Source: Onchidella celtica (taxonomy: Eukaryota > Mollusca > Gastropoda > Systellommatophora > Onchidiidae). Taken from it: a DNA stretch of 64,000 bases. The stretch spans positions 64,411,370 to 64,475,369 of the forward strand of contig OZ007570.1 of the NCBI GenBank assembly GCA_963931925.1, given 5' to 3'. The notes beneath the pieces are model-generated. The model was not told the origin of the DNA, ran no database searches, and saw only the letters and a list, made by a program, of their open reading frames with translations. Of this stretch, positions 36,661-48,819 are shown in pieces (position 1 is the first letter of the stretch; the number at the start of each line of letters is the position of its first letter). The translations under genes were made by a program, and so were the position numbers.

Positions 36661-36960
36661 ATAAAGGACAGGCTGGCAGACAGAGAGAGAGACAGAACAA
36701 GTGAGAGAGAAAGTGTGAGGGGAAGAGGCGGAGAAAGAGAGAGAGGGGGGAGAGAGGGAGAAAGAGTTGAGAGACAAAGACAGACAGACAGACAGAAAAA
36801 GAGAGGAAGAAAGAGTGAGGCAGAATGACAGAGAGAAAGAGTGACAGAATAAAAGAGAGAGAGGGTGAGAAAGGGCAGAGGGAGAGAAAAAATGAGACAG
36901 AGACAGAAAGCGGGAGGGAGAGAAAGAAAATGTGAGAGGGAAAAAGAGAGAGAAGATGTA
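36661..36960. repeat. GA-rich homopurine-biased island
   Basis: About 300 bp with very few pyrimidines on the plus strand, mostly GAGA, GGGAGA and CAGA units. Confidence 0.9.
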
Positions 36961-37323
36961 GATCTAGTGAAACTGAAATTAGACAATGCAAAAAATCATA
37001 AGGAACTTTTTGCCAGGAAAAGAAATGGGAGTTGAGGGAGATTGGCTGATGCTGAGAGATGTCACAATAATACCAGCAAAAAAAATAGAATAGAGGGGAA
37101 AGAAAGAATAAATCATGAAACTCGTTGAAACTGGAAGCGGCTCAGACACTGAATAATACAGGAAGGTAAAAGGTCGGTAGCTGAAGAAAGGAAGAAAAGA
37201 AAACAATACCAGTAAGAATGAAAGACAGAAGGTATATAAAAAAAAATATGCTAATAATAAAAACACAAAAAAAAAAAAAAAACCGAACGAAGACAAAGCT
37301 AAACAAAGATGGCACGGAAGAGA

Positions 37324-37326
<3 letters not shown>

Positions 37327-37376
<50 letters not shown>
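37327..37376. repeat. (GA)n microsatellite
   Basis: 50 bp of perfect GA. Confidence 0.97.
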
Positions 37377-37379
<3 letters not shown>

Positions 37380-37848
37380 CATCTAATAAAAGCAGGGGGT
37401 TTCCCCAGTCTCCCCTCCCGTGACTTTTACCCTCCAGCCAAAACAGGACCAAGGTAAAATGCGATGATAAACAGTGAAACTTGAGCCCAGGCTTGTGCAA
37501 TGCCGTATCACTGCGTAGGGACGAAACAATGCTTTCATCCGACACAAGCGTCAGCGACTACACATACTCCATGGACAAGAAGAGAACAAGGGGGGGGGGG
37601 GGTCCGCGGACCATGAATTGTGCTGTTTTAAAGTTTGTTGTTGTTTTTTTTATTTGTTGTTATGTTTTTGCTATTCTGTAAAATTTGTTTTTTATGCATT
37701 CAACGTTTTCCATAACAACATACATAATGTCATAGGCGGTGTAACTGAACAGACAACTGGATTGGAAACTGCCAACTTCCCTACTCGTTTCAAATCCTTA
37801 AAAACTTTACAAGATGGGTTGTTTTTTTCTCTGAAGCTGGCAACCTCT

Positions 37849-37881
<33 letters not shown>

Positions 37882-37909
37882 CCCTCTTTATCAAGTTTTA
37901 GTTTTATAT

Positions 37910-37993
37910 CCCCGAGCGTGATTCAAACCTGAAATCTTTCGCACCCTAATGAAATGCTCTGACTGAAATGATGACTACACCACTGCGCTAGCA
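37910..37993 (-). mobile_element. tRNA-derived SINE-like repeat, copy 2
   Basis: On the minus strand, an A-box-like TAGCGCAGTGGTG (around 37978-37990) is followed 61 nt later by a B-box-like GGTTTGAATCAC (37918-37929), preceded by GCGAAAGATTTCA. It matches copy 1 on the opposite strand. The spacing fits a long-variable-arm (Ser/Leu-type) tRNA ancestor. It cannot fold as an intact cloverleaf in my reading. Confidence 0.45.
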
Positions 37994-38190
37994 CAAAAAT
38001 CTTCATACACATTACAAAATCTAGTTTAGTACGGTACACTAATCTTCAGGTTTGTAGTTCACCTTTGCCATCCGGAGTAAGTGCTCAAACTGAAAGACCT
38101 CTGGACCACTGATGACTGAGCTAGCACAAAAACGTTCACACACTTTACAAAATTCACTTTCGTATATATATACAATAATCTTAAGAGCTT
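37960..38190. repeat. Diverged ~130-bp tandem duplication
   Basis: The stretch ACTGCGCTAGCACAAAAATCTTC (from 37982) recurs diverged as ACTGAGCTAGCACAAAAACGTTC (from 38115), each followed by similar ACA-rich sequence and AATCTT. The SINE-like head partly overlaps it, so one unit probably arose by duplication of the repeat with its flank. Confidence 0.5.
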
Positions 38191-39337
38191 TAGTTTCAAA
38201 CTTCTTGCCAGCTCTGCTGATGGGGTATTTTATTTCACTGATTTTCTTCATGGTGCTGGGAAAATTGGAATAAAATTGTGTGCATCAGCACAAAATATGT
38301 TACTCAAAAGTATGGTTGAAGCATTTAAATGTACTTTGAAAAGAACCCTTCATGCCCTTAAATTATGCCGCTGTCAGGTTCAGCCTTAAGACAATGCCTT
38401 TTCACTTTTCACCTTTCCCCTAGGTATTGTCCATCCATTACAGGATGTAGTCCTTCTTCAATAACTTCAATTCTTATCTGTTTGATGTTTTCCTCATCCA
38501 TTTTGCTTGAATTTCAAAATACGGAGCTTTATATCTAGTTGGCCTGTTTTATCTGTGAGTATCATGTGCTGACTGGGACATGGACTGGAGAGTTGAAAAC
38601 TCGCTGACTGCAAGGCTCGTGGCCTGAGATAACATTAGCCCAGGTCTTGAATGTTGGAAGAAGGACCGGATGGAATCCATTCATGCAATCTCTCCTGCAT
38701 GCTGAAGTGATAGAACGAGAATGTGGAGAAAGGCTGGCGAGGGCAAGATTGCGCGTGTTAAAAGCGTGTCATATTCTTATTACGTGGATGTACAATACTT
38801 TCTCTCGCGTTGTTCTCGTCGTGAGCGCTTGCTGTTTGTATGAGTGAGTGAGTGAACAGGGGCGTGTAGAGTTTGGAAACTTGGATGTAGAATGCATCCA
38901 TCACAGATATTTTCACAATGTGACACTGATCTTCACAATAGATTCCGCTGCAATCATGTTCGTATTGGTATGCTGTGGTTTCATATTGCCTTTGTCATGC
39001 ATTATAGAAATAAAGAATCTCCATTTTATGAAAAAGGGGCGGAAAGACAGACCATGGAAAAGTTCGGGTGTCGAGTTGTGAAAGGGGCAAGGAATAAAAC
39101 TGGGAAATCGCGACAGGGACTGCTTGTAGGAGGGCGAGAGTTGCAAATTAAAATAGTGAAAGTGTGAAAGACTGTTGAACTTGTGAAATGACCTGAGCAC
39201 GACTGAAATACATGTCTGGATTGATACAGAATAGCATGTATGTGAGCGACCACGTACAATGCCAGGACACACAACGCGACCTTAGTTTTTGTTTGTTCCG
39301 ACTCCACTTTTTACAAGACTGAAAAATTCGACTTTTA
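38191..39337. other. Noncoding interval left of the TIR element
   Basis: Overlapping frames on both strands at 38850-39350 with no domain. No repeat recognised. Confidence 0.45.
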
Positions 39338-40333
39338 GGCCATGGGACCAAAATCCTAGCTAGTGTCTAAAGTAAATTTCGTTACGCACCCCCTAGGGAA
39401 AATCTAGGTATGGTTTTAATATGTTCCCAGTAACCATCTTTGACTAAAAATCGAATGTTGTCATCAATAACTGTGCACATTAATAACTTTATTTTAAAAA
39501 AATAATGTTTATTGCTATGTAACATCTGTATTTTTGCATGTTTAGTTCGTTTTACATAATTATATATTTCACAAAATCTCCACCTTTGAACGCAAAAGGC
39601 TTTTTTATTAGACCACCTATACTAACCCAATTTTACATGTTCATTTCAAATACCGCGGAGGGTGCATGGAAGTTTTTATTACTTTGATTAGTTTGGTTCT
39701 TGAATTTATAGAAAATGCATTGTTTCATCGAACTGTCATTTTCATCCTCCATCTTGCCTCAATTCTGTTATAGTACCGTGCAGGTCATAAAAAGTAACCA
39801 TATCAAGCTTGGTGCGCAGTGTCCTGGAGCGCATGAGTTCTGAAGCAGGACTGCAGATTATTACTTTTATTGTAAGAGAGAGAGACACAGAGAGATCTAT
39901 ATCATGCTTCTTAATGAAAATTCTTGATAATGAACCTTCTGTAGTGTCTAAAGATGACCACAAACCTAATGATTCTCGAAAACCTAATGATTCTCGAAAT
40001 TTCATCCAACTTTTCAAAGAAAACTGAATTACATCTTTCTTAGTGTGCATACAACATTCCATCATGGAGGCAGCCATTTTGGATTTCGCGGCGAAAGGCT
40101 CAATTCCATTGATTGATTAGAATAGCATTGTTTAAATGGCAAACTCAATTCGCATCATTAATTATTATTTATTGCCACACTTTACATACAAATTATACAA
40201 AAATGTGCAAGACTTGAAATGACAACATTGGTTTTTTGTGAACGGGAGATGCATAAGAGCTTGCATGCAAAAAATCAGCTTATCCCCTCAGGTGCGTAAC
40301 GGAATGACAAGCTACAAGTTTGGTCCCATTGCC
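39338..40333. mobile_element. TIR DNA transposon, non-autonomous, family unknown (996 bp)
   Basis: The ends are imperfect inverted copies. The left end (39338-39390) starts GGCCATGGGACCAAA and reaches GTTACGCACC; the complement of the right end (40291-40333) starts GGCAATGGGACCAAA and also reaches GTTACGCACC, with a gap and mismatches between these blocks. TA flanks both ends, so a TA duplication is possible. The interior is AT-rich and carries one 111-codon minus-strand frame. No transposase motif was seen. Confidence 0.65.
39742..40077 (-). CDS. Unrecognised 111-codon frame inside the TIR element
   Basis: The frame is fully internal to the transposon at 39338-40333 and starts MAASMMECC. 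It contains an 18-bp in-frame duplication (39964-39999) giving a repeated RESLGF/RESLGL block. No DDE, zinc-finger or other transposase motif is visible and I do not recognise the sequence. An open frame over a third of a decayed-looking element could be chance, or a remnant of a coding exon. Conservation between copies would decide. Confidence 0.2.
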   Translation of the reverse strand: MAASMMECCMHTKKDVIQFSLKSWMKFRESLGFRESLGLWSSLDTTEGSLSRIFIKKHDIDLSVSLSLTIKVIICSPASELMRSRTLRTKLDMVTFYDLHGTITELRQDGG

Positions 40334-41334
40334 TATTTAAACATTTGCAGCTTTAGTTTTATGGGATTTAGAATAAATCGGAAAAGTGGAACAGCTTGAT
40401 AAAGCAATTTTAATAAAGGGAAAGTGTGCATTTGTTATAATATTAAGATATATATATATATGTATTCTACATACTAAAAAGATATCGAGTTGTTTTTTTG
40501 TTGGGTTTTTTTTTTTTTTTTTCAGAAAATGTAGATAGAACAAAGAAGAAATTCTGATGGTAATTCACAACTTAACTTGCTGTCTTTTTTCAGGAATATT
40601 GAGTTCAATGAATAATGATCATCTTCCGTAAATTTCACATAGTTTACAATATTACAATTTCCACACCATGGAGCTTTCATTTTTTTTTTTTTTTTGGTTG
40701 TGGTAGGGATGGGGCGGGGGCGCTTCAACAGAAAAAAAAAAAAAACTGCCCGTAACTTTTTGATTTGAAAACATTAGAAAAGTTGACCGTTTTCCAGTTC
40801 AGTTGTCTGGTCAATTTCCATCTTCTGGAAAAAACAGCGTATATGTCAAAAAACTACTTTTACACAGAGGCAAAAATAAAAATGAATAAATAAAGCACAT
40901 TTCGTGTTCGGCATGATCAAAGAAATTATTAGCAGTACGAACTTATAACACAGGTAAATACTGAGCCACATATTTTCATTCCACAACATGATCTTAAAAA
41001 GTCAATCTGGCTTGGATTGGTGTAAAAGTTCTTTCCCGGTAAAACTGCAGCATACGGCAGACTGGTAAAGTATGATAACTTCCTGGTTCTGAAATGGTTA
41101 ACAAACCATGAGAAAAAAGAAAAAAAACGTGGCTGGCAGGAGTAACTGGGTTCAAATACCAACGTACAGACGGAAGCTCTTCAGTCCCGGCTTAGGACGA
41201 CTCGCAAGACTTCAAATTAACTCTCAGGGTTTTTTCACTGTCTATTTGAAAGGATTCACTAAATTCCGAGCATGGGCGTTTCATTTGCTGAAGGATAAAC
41301 GATACCGATGTGTATGTCTGAGTGGGTCTGCATG

Positions 41335-41464
41335 TGTGTGCGTGTGCGTCTCTCTCTCCCTCTGTGTATGTGTGTGTGTGTGGGGGGGGGTACATACGTT
41401 TCTCCTCCTTTCTGTATCTGTGTGTGGGAAGGTGTTTCTCTTTCTTTCTCTCTCTCTCTCTCCC
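41335..41464. repeat. (GT)n, G9 run and (TC)n compound repeat
   Basis: GT repeats, a GGGGGGGGG run at 41382-41390, then TTTC/TC repeats. All overlapping open frames are low complexity. Confidence 0.92.
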
Positions 41465-42186
41465 TTTTCTCTCTTTGTCTCTTATACACACACTTTCTGT
41501 CAAAGCGTACCTGCCATCCACGTATTTCCAGACCAGCAACCTAATGACCAAACTCTGCTACAGCAAAGAACACAGTAATAAAAACAATAAAGAGAAGAAG
41601 AAGAAAGGATACATCAAGCATTATCTGGGACTAATGATGTAAAAGACAGGAACAAAGCACACGGGCATAAGTCACTGACTTATGATGTGAGCAGTAGAGA
41701 CAGACAGACACATAAAGGAAAGATGGGAGATATTCCGGAGTCAAATCTGACTCCGGGAGAAGACAAAACATAAACTGGTAAACAAGACGGAGGTCAGATA
41801 AAAAGCCGGATAAGTAAACATTACGGGCCCGGAGACAAACTAAAAAAGAACCACACAAGAAACGAGCAGAGAGAAAAAGACCATGGGATGACGGGCTTAG
41901 TCAGCGACACAGAATGAGACAAAAACTAGAAAGACACAAAGATCAGATGCAGAAGAAACGGAATAAAAATGAATTATGAAGAAATCTAAAACCCCAATAA
42001 GAAGAAATAAAAGAAGGAAAGAAAGAAAAAAAAGAATAAAAGAAAGAAAGAAAGGAAAGGAGGAAGGCGGCATTGTCTAAGAAAAAACTGTATGAAAAAT
42101 GAAAGAGAGACACAAAGTTTTTAAAAGTCTAGCAAATTAAACCTGGAAATTAACCAGCAGTACATAAAGAATACCAAAATGGCAAC

Positions 42187-42265
42187 CGACTGGCTTAGTG
42201 GTAGCAAATGCAGGAGATTTAAAGTGGTCTCAGACAGCCAATGACAAAGTCTGTTGAATGCCGGT
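42187..42265 (+). mobile_element. Possible tRNA-derived SINE relic, third copy
   Basis: Has a good A box, TGGCTTAGTGGTAGCA (42191-42206), and 61-62 nt later a weak B-box-like GTTGAATGCC, the same spacing as copy 2. Sequence between the boxes does not align clearly with the other copies, so membership is uncertain. Confidence 0.25.
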
Positions 42266-43059
42266 TATACAGACTGAAACTGTAAACATCGGAAAGATGG
42301 AAGAGCTATCTAAAAAAAAAGTAGCCACAAGAAAGCCGCAGACAAATTTCCTCTCCAGTACAAGAAACTGAAGTGGTCTGAGCTACTGGAGTATAAAGCA
42401 GAACCATATTGCTGAGGCGGCATCAATATCCCAACACCAGCTACTTCTTTGACCAGCGGACAGATTAGACGCTGACATGGGTTAGAGAATGTCTGGACAG
42501 TGGTCAGACTCGTGGCAAATCACGGTTGGAGGGAGGGCGGAGGTACAGGCCCCAAAAGAGTTAGGGCTCCAAGTCTGTCGTTTTATGGGAAATGACCAAA
42601 TACGCCAGAGACCAAAGTTTTACTGGAGACTTAAAAACCATTTTGTAACGACCAACAGCCAAAAGAAAAAAAAACTTAGTGTTGGTCACACAATAATCCT
42701 GATAGAAAGACAGAGTACATTATCATTATATAAAATCAACGGCCGCATGGGTTACTATCGTAACTCCTGTTTTTACAAATTTTTCTGGAGAAGCGAAAAA
42801 AAATATTTAAAAAACTGAATAACGTCCTTTTACAGGCTTGGCAGTTACCGTATCAAAAAACTTGAAAATCTAACTGGTAGTTTTCAGAACTTTAAAACCC
42901 CTAACCAGTAACATAACATGTCGGCCACAAGCATGCCAGATATCTCAATTTATTTTTTTTTTTTAAAGTGTAGAGATATGACAGGTCACCACGTGACCCT
43001 CGAAATTATGTTAAAAAGTTAATCTGCCCTATATTGAGGCATGCGGTGTTTTTCCGTGA

Positions 43060-43530
43060 CACAGTAGGAATGACCAGTGTGTGTAGCCACAGAAACTACT
43101 ATGGTTCTATGGTTTTGGCAATGCCCAACACTAAGTAAAGCTAATGATAGGATACTGCCGGTGGACAGAGGACGATTCTATGTGACCTATAGTCAGGACC
43201 GTGGCAAACACTCCCCACTTCCACCTTCTCCTCATGATAGCAAGACGACGGGGTACCGGGGCCCAACAACGTCGGGCCCCCAAATATTCAGTGTGTCTTA
43301 GCACCGTAGAAAGCTAATAATGGCTAATGGCAGGTCACTGCTGTGGAGGGAATGTGTTCTTATCTGGCCAACCCCTTCCCCCCTCCCTTTTTTTTTCCTT
43401 CAAGGGAAGGAAGGGAAGGGGAAGCGGGTACAACGGCCCAACCAGTATCAAAATCCCCCAATGTTGTGTGTCTCTAAGCACAGTGGAACGCTGAGAATGG
43501 CTAATGACAGGACAGTGCCGCGGACTATCC
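43060..43530. repeat. Degenerate ~180-bp tandem repeat, about 3 units
   Basis: A recognisable block, 'GCTAATGA.AGGA.A.TGCCG.GGAC', recurs starting at 43140, 43323 and 43500 (spacings 183 and 177). Before the second and third blocks a GGTAC..GGCCCAAC motif and a 'GTGTGTCT.AGCAC.GT' motif also recur. Units are strongly diverged and split by a polypyrimidine and G-rich insertion near 43370-43430. Confidence 0.5.
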
Positions 43531-44957
43531 TACACACAATGAAACATGTTAAGCTATAAGATGTCGGCATTAAAACAGCATTGGGCAACATTATCATTCT
43601 AAACTCTCCCATACTGCCAACTTCTGGCATATTCTTATAGCTCCTCTCGTTCAAAACATCTTCAAGCCTGCTTTACGGCCATTTTGTTCTGTTTTACATC
43701 TCCATAAATAAATGAATAAAATAGTCAAGGAAGGAGCAACTTAATATTCCAAATTCAATGACACTTATCCTTTCTAACAGACCTTTTAGCCATCCATCCA
43801 TCCATCCATCCTTCCACCCATTAAAATGTCTCCTTCCCCCCCCCCCCAAAAGTAATAATAATAATAATAATAATAATAAAATAAAAAGTGAAAACTGACG
43901 ATATTCTAATAAATCGGGGGGAAAAATTACTTTTTTGCTCTAATAACGTCCACTATTTAAAAAGTGCCACAATTATTCTTTAAGAAAGCTGGAAAATTAT
44001 TAGTCTGTCTTTCTGCCCCGATAGAGTAACGATTACTAGTAACCATTCTACACATGAGTTTCTCTATTTCCTACTGAAAAATCAACAGAAATGACGCCTT
44101 TGATGAATGGTGGATGGTTCAGGAATTTTGAACAAAGGCTTAAAGTGGTATCTGAAAATTTCACACCTCACAGAACACTAAACTACATCAAGCTACACGT
44201 AACTTAAATTTGAAAGCTCACGGTCAAAAAAAAACAAAAAACTCTCCGCTAACTGTCCCATTTGTGTGATGATTCTCGTCTTCCGCATTTTAATGGGACC
44301 AGTTTGAAATACTGGAGCCATCAGCTTGATACGTTTCCAATTAAATATTTTTTTCATTTATTTATTCATTCATTTATTCACTTTCTAGAAGAAAAGAAGT
44401 GCATCGGTAAATAGGTATTTTTCTAGAAAAGCACACAAAACCTGAGAAAGGTCGTGAAAGCCATTGTCAAGCAAGAGAGAGAGAGAGAGAGAGAGGCGAG
44501 AGGCAGCGAAACAGACAGACAGACATAATAGAGGCAGAGTCGGAGACAGCAAAACAGAGAGACGTATTTAGACAGGCAGACACACATACACACCGATCGA
44601 CAGAAAAGACAGACAGAGAGACAGACGAACTGTACATCCACGCCTACCACCAATAATTTCTCCAGCAAAAAAAAAAAAAAAGCGTCAAATTAAAAAACAG
44701 CCCAAAAAAATTATTAAAGAAGTTCCATTTTCCCGAAAATGAATGGATCTAGAACGGCCAGATAGTAAATTGAACCTGTAGCGAGATTAAAGTGTACTGC
44801 TGAGCTGTTTTCTTTTCTAAGGTTGATGGACAGGTGACTGTTGTTGGTTAATCAACCTGGTTTACTTGCCTGAAATTGTACTGGTAGATACTAGATCTGT
44901 CAGCAACAACTGTTGAGATTTGTCAACGGTGGAATTCATCATAGAATTCATTATTGG

Positions 44958-45195
44958 TTCGTCCATTCGTTTGTTCGTTCGTCCATTCATTCATTCATTT
45001 ACTCATTCATTCATTCATTCATTCGATGGTTCACCGGACCATTTATTCATTCACTCATTCATTCATTTATTCATTCGTTCATTGATTCCCTTGTTCAGTC
45101 ACTGACTCATTCAACTATTCATTGGTTCCCTGATTCATTTATTCATTCGTATTCTGTCATTCATTTATTAATTCATTCGTTCATTCACTTCCATT
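44958..45195. repeat. (ATTC)n diverged tetranucleotide array
   Basis: About 240 bp of ATTC/GTTC units with point changes. Ile-His-Ser-Phe frames over it are spurious. Confidence 0.93.
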
Positions 45196-47648
45196 CCTTT
45201 GTTGACGGAATCCAGGTAATATAATTATCATGCATTTATTCATTCCCCAGACAATGCTTAGTTCTGTCACTATCGTTATCATTAATGCACCTCTCCTTGT
45301 GCAGCGAACAAAATGTTTCATCCAGCCGAAAGCTCATGTGAAAAAGAATCAACCGGTTCCAATGTTTAAATCCCGTCCTCACGCAGAAAGACAAAGAAAT
45401 GCGGACTTACCGACAAACAAGCAGAAAGATGCACGGACGGACTCGGCGAGACACAAAGAAATTCACACGCCTACCTAAAGGATAGATCATTAGGAGTAGG
45501 CCGGGGAAGTTCTTTGTTTCTTTCTATCAGCAAAATTCTCCCTAATAGCAATAAAATTATATGCCTTATCCGAGACAGAAATAGTGGGTGTTTTTTTTTT
45601 CCGCTTGTTCTTTGTGACCGGTGTTCAGAAGGGTTGAGGAACGCAACAAAATGAAGCCAATTTTCGAAGTCGTGATCGCCGTAACATCAACCTTATATCA
45701 GACTGACCGCAAACCGCATCATTATGATGACAAAATATGCTGTTATTCTGAAGGAAATAACGACTGTGGTTTTAAAACGACGAGCTGAAGATGCGTTGGA
45801 GAGAATGGAGCGTGTAACTCATCCTTTATCAATGGAGCTTACTGTAAGGGAAAGGGGTGTGTGCTTTGTGTGGGATGAACATCGATCTGGTTCACGGATT
45901 TGCAGGAGTTTGAGGTGAGCAGTTAATGCAAGAGATGGGAGTGCTCATCCTGCCTGAAACAAAGGAAAGTTTGCCCACAAGCACAATAGTCTTTAATAGC
46001 GCTGACAAGAATGCTCTTTGTTCCTTGAATAGGCTCATTTTCGTGCGAGGCTAAACAAATCTGGGCACGCTCATCGATAAACTAAATCGTTCGGGAGCTA
46101 AATTGAAACAAAAGGAACAAAGACAACTGAGGGGGAAATAAACTAAAATATATTTTTAAAAAGTATCTGATTCTCAAACACAAAGGAAAAGGAACAATGA
46201 GCCGTATAAACTGACAAATTAGATAAACCATTCAGCAAAACAAACAAACAAACAGAAAATATTGATTGAAAGTGTACTGGACTAGACGTGATGATGATGA
46301 TGAACAAGTGAGGTGGGTTAGATAACCGTTTGAAAAACTGTCCGAGACAAAGAGACAAACACGAACAGGGAGAAAAATGCCTCGGTACGTCCTCGACAAA
46401 CTCAGACAGAATGGAGCTGAAATGCTAAAACAACAACTACAACAATAAAAAAAAGATGCACTTTGCAAAGCCTTACTGCAACGACAAACAAAAAGAAAAT
46501 CATAAGAAAATAAAGGAAAGTGTAAGTTTTCTGTTCTGTCTATCGGCCTTCGCCAGGTTAATAATCTTAAAAATCGAAAACGGCGACAGCTAATTAGCTA
46601 CGTTCCGTAAGACAGCTCCACACAAAACTTTTCACTTTTCTTTTTCAACTTAAGAAGAGTGTATTTTTCTTGTTAATTGGGATTTTGACATCTGGAGCTT
46701 TGTAAAATACATTTTTTTTTTCTTTCTTATGGTCATACTTCAATCCATTTACTCTTCTGTCCAAATCTGAAGCGGCAGGCAATGGTCTGTGCTCAGCTAA
46801 GGCAAGGAGCTGCAACAAGCCCTTTAAACCAGCCCTGCGATTCAAGAGAGTTCTGAAAAGGATAAACTCAGTCCTAAAAGAAAACTGGGAATAACAATAA
46901 AACTGACGATTAATTTCTGATAATTTTGAAGCTAAAGGAATTATTTAAGGCGGCCGTAAAGTTCTTACTTTGATTTTTATGGAGCTGCTTTAACTTATGA
47001 GTGAAGTTGTTTCAAGTTCCCATCACAGGTTTCGGGCAAACAGAAACGCTCGTCTGCTTATCCTCCTAGATTTTACACGCAAAGCTGGATGGTTTATTTC
47101 AAGTTTCAAAATGATATACATTTTCCTGCGTGACAAATTTGAGATTCACACGCCAGATGTTTGTGATGCATTGAAGCGTTACGGGGGGGGGGGGGGGGGG
47201 GGGTAATAATTAAATAAACTCTTTAAATTAAAGGAGAGGCTAGGTTAAATTTGATGATAAACTGCCCGTTCTAATATCCCTGGACTCATCTGTTGTAAGA
47301 CGCCGGGGCGGGGAGGGGGGGGGCGGGAGAGACAGCGAGACAGAGAGAGGCAGACACTGAGACAGACAGACACACTAACAAAAAGAGAAGGGGGGAGTGA
47401 GACAGCGAAAAAGAGAGAAGGTATCCAAGTTATCCAATAGGACGATAAACTATGGGACCCATAAACGATCGAAATGAGGAACAGACAAACAAACACACAC
47501 GACCTTGGAGAAAGCGTTTACTATTGTTTATTTGAAGGTGTTGATAAGATAACGTATTTCAGCAGTATCGGCGGTAAACAAAGGCGCTCCATGTCCTACA
47601 AGAATGCAAGATAAGCCCTGATAAATATTGAACAGCTAACAGTCTTAC
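45196..47648. other. Noncoding interval with a G21 run
   Basis: G homopolymer at 47183-47203, then a GA/CAGA-rich patch at 47299-47420. The plus frame 45724-45918 ends beside a GAG|GTGAGC donor but is unrecognised. Confidence 0.4.
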
Positions 47649-47738
47649 CTGACCGTCTTGATCCGGGAAAATTTTATGTCCTTTGACTGAATCAGGCGCC
47701 CTTGCAACGGTTATAATCCAATGATCCAAAAGGAATTT
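47649..47738 (-). CDS. Possible 90-bp internal exon, unrecognised
   Basis: It begins after CATTCAG (a weak pyrimidine tract) and ends at a strong donor, GGTCAG|GTAAGA. Thirty codons are open, phase 0 at both ends, reading HWIITVARAPDSVKGHK in the middle. No domain is recognised and no partner exon was matched. The exon is supported mainly by the donor and the frame. Confidence 0.2.
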
Positions 47739-48619
47739 CTGAATGTCCAGAGACTTTCAGCGCACAAAGATGTCACAGCTGTCAGTTTCAAACGAAGATG
47801 AGCCGAGTGATCGTGAGGTATTCAAGAAAACTCACGCTGACATGAAGAAAATGTCATACAACTGATGAACTGATGTGAGAAATGTTATATCACGCAAGAA
47901 TTAGTCCTTCACTCCAATCCGTTAGTTTGGAAGAAGAGCACTATGTCCAATCTAGTTCAAACATTCAAGATGCCAACATTCTCTCCGATGTTTCCTTGTT
48001 CAGGCATCTGTGCCACACACAAACAAATAAACAAACAAACAAAAAAAGCGACATGCCTTATTACAGGGCCGAATCAAAAAGTGAGACCAGCGTTGTGTGT
48101 CTGGTAGTTCAATACCCCACAGCCCCAACTCACCCCTCATCCCCTGTAGGACAAGACAATACCTCACCCGTCCCACTGACTCCATGCCATTTGAAACGTG
48201 GACATCATTAGTTTAGTTCAAAACGTCATAAACACCCCAATTTCACAAGAAATTACGCGTAGCAAATATTAATAGAAAACAAAAAAGTTCCAGTTCTTAT
48301 AACAAACATTATGAATCTGCAGATCAAATTGTAACTCCTCTGATGAGCAAACACTAATTATAATAACTTTACACAATTATACGAATTTAAAGACCCATGA
48401 ACATGTTAGATGACATGACCAAAACAGAAGGGGACAGACGAAAGCAGGTGATTTTGGGAGGAGACTTTATATGGTCAATTATTTACGTTGTGGTAACTAT
48501 TAGCGCGTTGAAACTTGATCAAGTTAAGATGTCGACAACCTGGCAATCTGATTTCTCTCCAACTCGCAAAAAGCTTATAAGTATCACACCGCACGGAGCC
48601 TTCAATGAAATACTTGTGG

Positions 48620-48634
48620 TTTTGTTGTTGTTGC

Positions 48635-48671
<37 letters not shown>

Positions 48672-48681
48672 GCTGTTGTTT
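48620..48681. repeat. (GTT)n microsatellite
   Basis: GTT units with two GCT variants, giving a poly-Leu frame on one strand and poly-Asn on the other. Similar GTT arrays occur at about 59428-59492, 62320-62357 and 63728-63850. Confidence 0.96.
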
Positions 48682-48775
48682 TTCAGTGGGCAGAAAGAGA
48701 ACGGAGACAGCTCTATAGACACTGCTACATTTTTTCCAATTTGTATTATAAAAAGCACAGAAAATCTGTGGGGTC

Positions 48776-48819
48776 GCAGCAGGACTTGAAGCGAAGACAA
48801 AATAAAGTTCTCCTGCTGC
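48776..48819. repeat. 44-bp inverted repeat
   Basis: GCAGCAGGA (48776-48784) and TCCTGCTGC (48811-48819) form a perfect 9-bp stem with a 26-nt AT-rich loop. No T-run follows and no family is recognised. Confidence 0.45.

Larger units (their letters stand above)
40334..43059. other. Noncoding interval right of the TIR element
   Basis: A B-box-like GGGTTCAAATACC at 41148-41160 may mark another tRNA-derived relic, but no matching A box is properly spaced. Purine-rich DNA at 41880-42100. Confidence 0.4.

Noticed and set aside
41148..41160. B-box-like GGGTTCAAATACC as a tRNA gene
   Set aside because: No A box at tRNA spacing and an A-rich interruption upstream; no cloverleaf can be drawn.
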